Shown here: in pieces, positions 59,871 through 64,000 of the stretch
Layout of the letters: every line of letters starts with the position of its first letter
Numbering within the stretch: the stretch's first letter is position 1
Source of the DNA: Planctomycetota bacterium
GTDB taxonomy: Bacteria; Planctomycetota; Phycisphaerae; SM23-33
Assembly: GCA_022705325.1 (NCBI GenBank)
Contig: JAKJER010000010.1
Location: 1-64,000 of the forward strand
Reading direction: 5' to 3'
Length of the DNA stretch: 64,000 nt
Position numbers and translations under genes: made by a program
The notes under the pieces: generated by a model
Seen by the model: only the letters and a program-made list of their open reading frames with translations
The model's database searches: none
Told to the model about the DNA's origin: nothing

Positions 59871-60774
59871 GTTGAACGTCCTTGGCAATCTGGTCCTTGA
59901 GGGCGGCCGCCGTCTCGAAGGTCTCCTGCGGGCGCAGGTAGCGTAAGAACGACAGGGCCGCCGGCTTGTGATAGAAGTCGCCTTCCGCGTCCAGCAGGAA
60001 GGCCTCGACGGTCCGCTCGGACGGACCGAAGGTGGGCTTGACGCCGATGCTGATGGCCGCGGGGCAGTCGATACCCGCGACGGCCGCCCGCCCCGCGTAC
60101 ACGCCGTCGGCGGGGCAGATCTGCTCCCCCCCGCCGACATTGGCGGTGGGGAACTCCAGCAGGCGTCCGCGGCCGTGCCCGCCCACCACCGTACCGTACA
60201 ATACGAAAGGCCGGCCCAGGCAGCGGGCGGCCTGCTCGACCGCCCCGGAGCGGAGCAGGTCGCGGACGAGCGTGCTGGAGACCCGTTTCGGGGCGTTGTC
60301 CAGCTCCAGTACGACAGGCTGGGCGATGCGGACCTCGAAGCCGGCCCGGCGCAGGGTATGCACGTCGCCCGCGCGGTGGCGTCCGAAGCGGAAGTCCTCG
60401 CCCTCGACGATGAACCGCGGCCCCAGGCGGTCGCGAAGGACCTCGTCGATGAACTGCTCGGGAGTCTTGCTCAGCAGTTCGCGGTCGGCTGTGAGGACGA
60501 CGACGTAGTCAGCCCCGCCGTCCAGGAGCAGGCGACACTTCTCGTCGGCGGGGGTGATCCGCTCGGGACGGTCCTGGGGATGAGTGACCCGATCGGGTGG
60601 CGGCTCGAAGGTGAGCGCCACCACCGGAAGGCGGCTGGGGCGGGCCAGCTCTCCCGCCTCGCGCAGCAGTCGCTGGTGGCCCAAGTGGACGCCGTCGAAG
60701 TTGCCGATCACCAGCACCCCGCCGCACGCCTGGCCAGCCACGGACTGGAGACCCTGAATGCACCGACCGCTCAT
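59839..60774 (-). CDS. ribF: Bifunctional riboflavin kinase/FAD synthetase
   Basis: A 311-residue RibF: N-terminal FMN adenylyltransferase with VLVIGNFDGVHLGHQRLL and FIVEGEDFRFGRHRAGDV, VSSTLVRDLLRSGAVEQAARCLGRPF, and the C-terminal flavokinase domain GRLLEFPTANVGG, DGVYAGRAAV and SIGVKPTFG. It makes FMN and FAD. Its last codons overlap the nrnA start. It could supply FAD to the ApbE domain encoded at 15-16 kb, but the genes are unlinked. Confidence 0.96.
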   Translation of the reverse strand: MSGRCIQGLQSVAGQACGGVLVIGNFDGVHLGHQRLLREAGELARPSRLPVVALTFEPPPDRVTHPQDRPERITPADEKCRLLLDGGADYVVVLTADRELLSKTPEQFIDEVLRDRLGPRFIVEGEDFRFGRHRAGDVHTLRRAGFEVRIAQPVVLELDNAPKRVSSTLVRDLLRSGAVEQAARCLGRPFVLYGTVVGGHGRGRLLEFPTANVGGGEQICPADGVYAGRAAVAGIDCPAAISIGVKPTFGPSERTVEAFLLDAEGDFYHKPAALSFLRYLRPQETFETAAALKDQIAKDVQRVRELTSASA

Positions 60775-60909
60775 TGCGCTTTCTTCTTTCCGGACTTCTG
60801 GAAGCCGTGATTGTACACGCCCGAGAGGCGATTGCCAATCGTCGCTTCGTCCTCCTTCAAGACGGGCTGGGCGGGAGAGTTCTTAGAGGGGCGCGGGACG
60901 GCCCGGGCG

Positions 60910-61794
60910 TCAGGGCTTGACCGGCTCGATGCCGGTGAGGACGACCGCCTCGGTGTAGCCGTCGGCCGGGTACATGTTGTACCGTCTGGCGTCGGCGTAC
61001 ATGACGTGCCCGTCGTAGAAGACGATGTTGCCGTTGCCGCTGTGGCGGATGGTCATGAAGTCCTGGGCGTAGTCGTAGTAGCTGTGCCCGTCGTTCAGCA
61101 GCGCGTTGAGCCCGTAGCCGGACGGCCGGTACGCGTCTTCGATCTCGAATTCGGTGCCCTGGGCCTCTTCGAAGTACATGCCGATCCGCGCCGGGCTCAG
61201 CGGCGCGCTGGCGTAGGGGATGGTCGTGCCGGGGATGTTGCCGGTCTTGGCTGGAGTCATGAAGCCGGGCAACAAATCGGAGGCCCGGATGTGGTCCGCC
61301 TTGCCTGGATTGCGCGGATCGGCCGTCGCACCGCCCATATGGCTTTCCACGTAATTGCAGATCGTGCCGATGCGAACGTAGCTATGGATGACGTAGTCGC
61401 CATAGCCCGAGCCGGTGCCGATGGCCCGGGGCGTGACGCCGGGCCCGGGATCGTGGCGTTTGAGGTCGTCGCCCGGGCAGAGGTAGGCCAACGGCTGGCG
61501 CATGTAGGGCCAAAGGGTGCCCCGTTCGAGCCATGCGCGGCTGTTGGAGGTGCCGTTCCCGATGCACAACCACTGCGCATAGTGGGGGAAGAAGCTGTGG
61601 TTGGCGGTGGCGTAGGCGGTGCTGGCCTTCTGGAGGGCGGCCATGCGGGTCTGGCAGGTGATCAGACGCGCCATCTCGCGGGCCCGATGCAGCGAAGGGG
61701 TGAGGATCGCCAGCAGCAGGGCCAGGATCGAGATGACCACCAGCAGCTCGACCAGCGTAAACGCCCGCCTGGATGGACGGTTGAACGCGGTCAT
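60910..61794 (-). CDS. Prepilin-type protein with H-X9-DG motif (second copy)
   Basis: A 294-residue pseudopilin-like protein: basic leader, cleavage/methylation motif AFTLVELLVVISILALLLAILTPSLHRARE and a globular domain. The C-terminal part has RHSGNGNIVFYDGHVMYADARR, matching the H-X9-DG motif. It is paralogous to the gene at 304-1089. The start overlaps the stop of the upstream ankyrin lipoprotein gene (ATGA), so they are translated together. A tentative role is in an envelope or secretion apparatus specific to planctomycetes. Confidence 0.87.
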   Translation of the reverse strand: MTAFNRPSRRAFTLVELLVVISILALLLAILTPSLHRAREMARLITCQTRMAALQKASTAYATANHSFFPHYAQWLCIGNGTSNSRAWLERGTLWPYMRQPLAYLCPGDDLKRHDPGPGVTPRAIGTGSGYGDYVIHSYVRIGTICNYVESHMGGATADPRNPGKADHIRASDLLPGFMTPAKTGNIPGTTIPYASAPLSPARIGMYFEEAQGTEFEIEDAYRPSGYGLNALLNDGHSYYDYAQDFMTIRHSGNGNIVFYDGHVMYADARRYNMYPADGYTEAVVLTGIEPVKP

Positions 61795-62300
61795 GGCTGG
61801 CCCCCCGGCCCCGAGTTCGACTCCCGGCTGGGGGGAACTTCGTCCGGTCCGGACGCGCTGCCGCCCAGCAGCCTAGCGAGATCGGCCTGGTGTGTCTGCT
61901 GGGCGTAGTGCAGGGGCGTGCGGCCCCGGGCGTCGCCCTGGTCGGCCTTGGCGCCGTGCTGGAGCAGGATCCGGATCGCCTCGGCATCACCTCGGCCGAC
62001 GGCCAGGTGAAGGGGCGTGAGCCCCGCGGGCGTGGCGCGGTTGGGATCGCCGCCCGCCTCCAGCAGCACCCGCAGCGGTTCGGTCCGCCCGCACAGGACG
62101 GCCACGTGGACGGCGGTCGCCCCGAACTCGTTGGGCTCGTTGGCGCTCACCCCGTCGGCCAGGAGTTGGCGGACTTCCGCGGTCCGGCCCTGCTCGACGG
62201 CTTGGCGCAGCCGGGTCACGGGCGACTTGGGCGCGTTCTTGCCGCACCCCGTCATCGCCAGGAGCACTGCCAACACCATATACGCACGACAGAGTCTCAT
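61791..62300 (-). CDS. Ankyrin-repeat lipoprotein
   Basis: A protein of about 169 residues with a lipoprotein signal (MRLCRAYMVLAVLLAMTGC) and three to four ankyrin repeats: RLRQAVEQGRTAEVRQLLADGVSANEPNEFG, ATAVHVAVLCGRTEPLRVLLEAGGDPNRATPAG, LTPLHLAVGRGDAEAIRILLQHGAKADQGDARG and RTPLHYAQQTHQADLARLLGG. It should be tethered to a membrane facing the periplasm and mediate protein contacts. The start at 62300 is chosen for the short signal; ATG 62318 is also possible, and neither has a good Shine-Dalgarno. It is coupled to the downstream prepilin gene. Confidence 0.85.
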   Translation of the reverse strand: MRLCRAYMVLAVLLAMTGCGKNAPKSPVTRLRQAVEQGRTAEVRQLLADGVSANEPNEFGATAVHVAVLCGRTEPLRVLLEAGGDPNRATPAGLTPLHLAVGRGDAEAIRILLQHGAKADQGDARGRTPLHYAQQTHQADLARLLGGSASGPDEVPPSRESNSGPGGQP

Positions 62301-62410
62301 TGCCTGCCTCGGCATCATCGATCTGAACTTGCGCCACAAACTATTCTACACGGACACGTCCGGCGATGGCAAGGCAAGGCCGGTTCATGGAAAACCCGGA
62401 TCGCCGCCGG

Positions 62411-62463
62411 CGTTTCGGCGAGCGGCGAAAACTGTCCGCCGCGCACGCCTGCGGGTTTCGCCC
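62411..62463 (+). other. GC-rich structured segment shared with the acs-porin spacer
   Basis: CGTTTCGGCGAGCG (62411-62424) is identical to 48929-48942, and GCCTGCGGGTTTCGCCC (62447-62463) matches 49010-49026 with one change. Both ends can form hairpins (TCCGCC/GGCGGA and CGGG/CCCG with a TTTCG loop). It lies about 55 bp before the DUF1080 lipoprotein gene. This could be a conserved RNA or DNA element, or a chance likeness in GC-rich sequence. Confidence 0.3.
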
Positions 62464-62515
62464 GGGCGGAAAAGTCGGTACACTGAAAGTGGTTTCCAAC
62501 TTGAGGAGTATGCCC

Positions 62516-63262
62516 ATGGTCAATCGCACCGTCGTTTCCCGTTTCGCGTCCACGCTGCTGCCGGTGTTGACCCTGCCGCTGCTGGCCCTGACCCTGGCCT
62601 CCTGCGACCAGGGCAAAGAGAAGAGCACACCGAGCCCGGCGACCCAGCCGGCTGCCACCCAGCCGGTCGCCAAGACACCCGCAACGCATTCGGCAACCGA
62701 ACGCCTGGCCGACGGATGGGAGGCGCTGTTTGACGGGCGGACACTGACCGGCTGGAAGGTTCCCAAGTTCGGAGGCGAGGGCAAGGTGCACGCCAAGGAC
62801 GGCTGCCTTCACCTGGAGATGGGCGAGATGTGCACCGGGGCGACCTACACCGGCGTCGTGCCGCGCGAGGACTACGAGGTGTACATCGAGTTCATGCGGG
62901 CCGACGGTACCGACTTCCCCTGTGCGCTGACCTTCCCGGTGGGCAAGGACCCGCTGACGTTCGTGATCGGCGGCTGGGGCGGCTCGATCATCGGCGTTTC
63001 GTGTATCGACGGGTACGACGCCAGCGACAACCCGTTCTCCAAGTTCAGCGAGTTGAAGGACAAGAAGTGGTACAAGGTCCTGGTCCGCGTGACCAAGGAG
63101 AAGGTGGAGTGCTACCTGGACGACGAGCGCATGATCGACATCCCGCGGGCCGAGCACAAGTTCTCCATCCGCCCGGAGGTCGAGGAGTGCGTCCCGCTGG
63201 GCATCGCCACGTGGCGAACCTACGGCGTGATCCGCAATATCCGCCTGCGGACGCTCGAGTGA
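62516..63262 (+). CDS. DUF1080 (3-keto-disaccharide hydrolase-like) lipoprotein
   Basis: A 248-residue lipoprotein: signal and lipobox (LPLLALTLASC), a Thr/Ala/Pro-rich tether (STPSPATQPAATQPVAKTPAT), then the DUF1080/LamG-like domain: ADGWEALFDGRTLTGWKVPKF, KVHAKDGCLHLEMGEMCTG, DYEVYIEFMRADG and WYKVLVRVTKEKVECYLDDERMIDIP. The family includes 3-keto-glycoside hydrolases/lyases that work with sugar oxidoreductases. ATG 62516 has GAGGAG at 7 nt; the ATG two codons upstream is too close to it. A PLD-like gene and a Tat-exported protein follow. Confidence 0.88.
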   Translation: MVNRTVVSRFASTLLPVLTLPLLALTLASCDQGKEKSTPSPATQPAATQPVAKTPATHSATERLADGWEALFDGRTLTGWKVPKFGGEGKVHAKDGCLHLEMGEMCTGATYTGVVPREDYEVYIEFMRADGTDFPCALTFPVGKDPLTFVIGGWGGSIIGVSCIDGYDASDNPFSKFSELKDKKWYKVLVRVTKEKVECYLDDERMIDIPRAEHKFSIRPEVEECVPLGIATWRTYGVIRNIRLRTLE

Positions 63263-63320
63263 AAACGGTACGACAGGCGTCTCGCTTGTCGGTAGAGAAT
63301 CGACCTTTAACCGTTGACCG

Positions 63321-63896
63321 TTGGGTATTGAAGAGGGGTTGGTTCGCAACTTGATCCGGCTCATTCTCAACGCGGACCACTTGGCCGGGGCGCTGGGCGA
63401 GGCCCTGCGGGCGTGCCGGCACCGGTTGTTCATCGCCACCGCCGACGTCAAGGACCTGCACATGGGCGGGCTGATGCCGGGCGGTCGGGCGGCGCCCCAG
63501 GGAACGAGCATCCTGGAGGTCTTCGAGCAGCTCAGTCGAAACGGCATCGAGACCCGCCTGCTGCACAGCGGCGTGCCCAGCGGGGCGCTTCTGGGCGAGT
63601 TGAAGGAGCGAGGCCGGCCCGCCCTGCTGCACATGCGCCGCTGCGTGCGGCTGCACGCCAAGGCGGTAGTGGCCGACGGGCGGTGGATGTACCTGGGCTC
63701 GGCCAACCTCACCGGCGCGGGCCTGGGGGCCAAATCGCCCAGACGCCGAAACTTCGAGGCGGGCATCTGGACCGACGAGTTGAGTCTCATCGACCCCGTG
63801 CTGGACATGCTGGACAACGTCTGGTCCGGCAACGAGTGCACCACATGCGGCCGCAAGGACTACTGTCCTGTGCCGCTGGAAGAACCGCGATTGTGA
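63321..63896 (+). CDS. Phospholipase-D-like domain protein with C-terminal cysteines
   Basis: A protein of about 191 residues with a single HKD-type motif RLHAKAVVADGRWMYLGSANLTGAG, typical of the PLD superfamily nucleases and phosphodiesterases. The start is uncertain; TTG 63321 gives the longest frame, and a TTG at 63351 begins closer to the domain. It ends NECTTCGRKDYCPVPL, a three-cysteine CxxC...C group that could bind a metal. One HKD motif implies a homodimer. There is no signal peptide, so it may be a cytoplasmic nuclease or hydrolase of unknown substrate. Confidence 0.75.
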   Translation: MGIEEGLVRNLIRLILNADHLAGALGEALRACRHRLFIATADVKDLHMGGLMPGGRAAPQGTSILEVFEQLSRNGIETRLLHSGVPSGALLGELKERGRPALLHMRRCVRLHAKAVVADGRWMYLGSANLTGAGLGAKSPRRRNFEAGIWTDELSLIDPVLDMLDNVWSGNECTTCGRKDYCPVPLEEPRL

Positions 63897-63940
63897 GAAC
63901 CAGCCGGCCACCCACAACCGGCCTGGCGCAGGAGACGGCC

Positions 63941-64000
63941 ATGAATCGTCGCACGTTTCTGGGTAGTGCAGGCCTGGCGGCGCTGCCGCTGTCGAGTCTG
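63941..64000 (+). CDS. Start of a Tat-exported protein (truncated by the window edge)
   Basis: Only 20 codons are visible: MNRRTFLGSAGLAALPLSSL, a twin-arginine signal (NRRTFLGSAGLAALP). GGAG lies 6 nt before the ATG. In similar planctomycete loci with DUF1080 proteins the next gene is often an oxidoreductase or sugar isomerase carrying this kind of signal, but the identity cannot be told here. Confidence 0.7.
   Translation, partial: MNRRTFLGSAGLAALPLSSL

Overview
This is a high-GC window whose gene content points to a planctomycete, most likely of the Phycisphaerae type. The signs are three Tat-exported sulfatases, prepilin-like proteins with an H-X9-DG C-terminal motif, a LamG/beta-propeller/multi-haem protein related to hydrazine synthase alpha subunit, a DUF1080 lipoprotein, a ceramidase-like hydrolase, alginate-lyase-like and beta-helix secreted proteins, a four-helix-bundle gene and many short dispersed intergenic repeats. 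Taxonomy is an inference from these families. No rRNA, tRNA, CRISPR array, transposase or integrase was seen.

Layout. 0.3-6.3 kb: on the minus strand, a translation operon thrS-infC-rpmI-rplT-pheS ending in a prepilin gene; pheT is absent and infC starts at AUU or AUC. 6.3-13.2 kb: glgP, a secreted beta-helix protein, a ZIP transporter and an amino-acid permease fused to a PTS EIIA domain. 13.3-16.2 kb: a membrane glycosyltransferase fused to an ApbE flavin transferase. 16.2-22.7 kb: rpmB, an EF-G-like GTPase, an esterase, a sugar-nucleotide epimerase and dnaG. 22.7-23.2 kb: a small anchored protein whose frame continues 41 codons past an in-frame TGA that is followed by a bSECIS-like hairpin, a selenoprotein candidate. 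23.2-38.7 kb: an accessory, mostly secreted catabolic island (multi-haem LamG protein, tandem pilin-like genes, two sister sulfatases, a large unassigned hydrolase-like protein, a ceramidase-like protein, a VCBS-repeat protein and an esterase), rich in short repeats.

38.7-48.8 kb: a minus-strand acetyl-CoA region with AMP-forming acetyl-CoA synthetase, an OFA-family transporter, a nucleotide-kinase-like protein, an isochorismatase-like hydrolase, an AcuC-like deacetylase, ADP-forming acetyl-CoA synthetase and a CoA-transferase fused to a GNAT acetyltransferase. Together these would supply acetate activation, AMP recycling and reversible lysine acetylation, resembling acuABC/Pat control of Acs but differently wired. 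49-54 kb: a coiled-coil porin, a Pta-N-like P-loop/DRTGG protein, an alginate-lyase-family protein and a lone ABC ATPase. 54-64 kb: recN, ketopantoate reductase, a third sulfatase, overlapping ribF-nrnA, an ankyrin lipoprotein coupled to a second prepilin gene, a DUF1080 lipoprotein, a PLD-like protein and the first 20 codons of a Tat-exported protein.

The strongest leads are the putative selenoprotein, the glycosyltransferase-ApbE fusion, the acetylation-centred acetyl-CoA cluster and the repeats inserted in frame inside coding genes.
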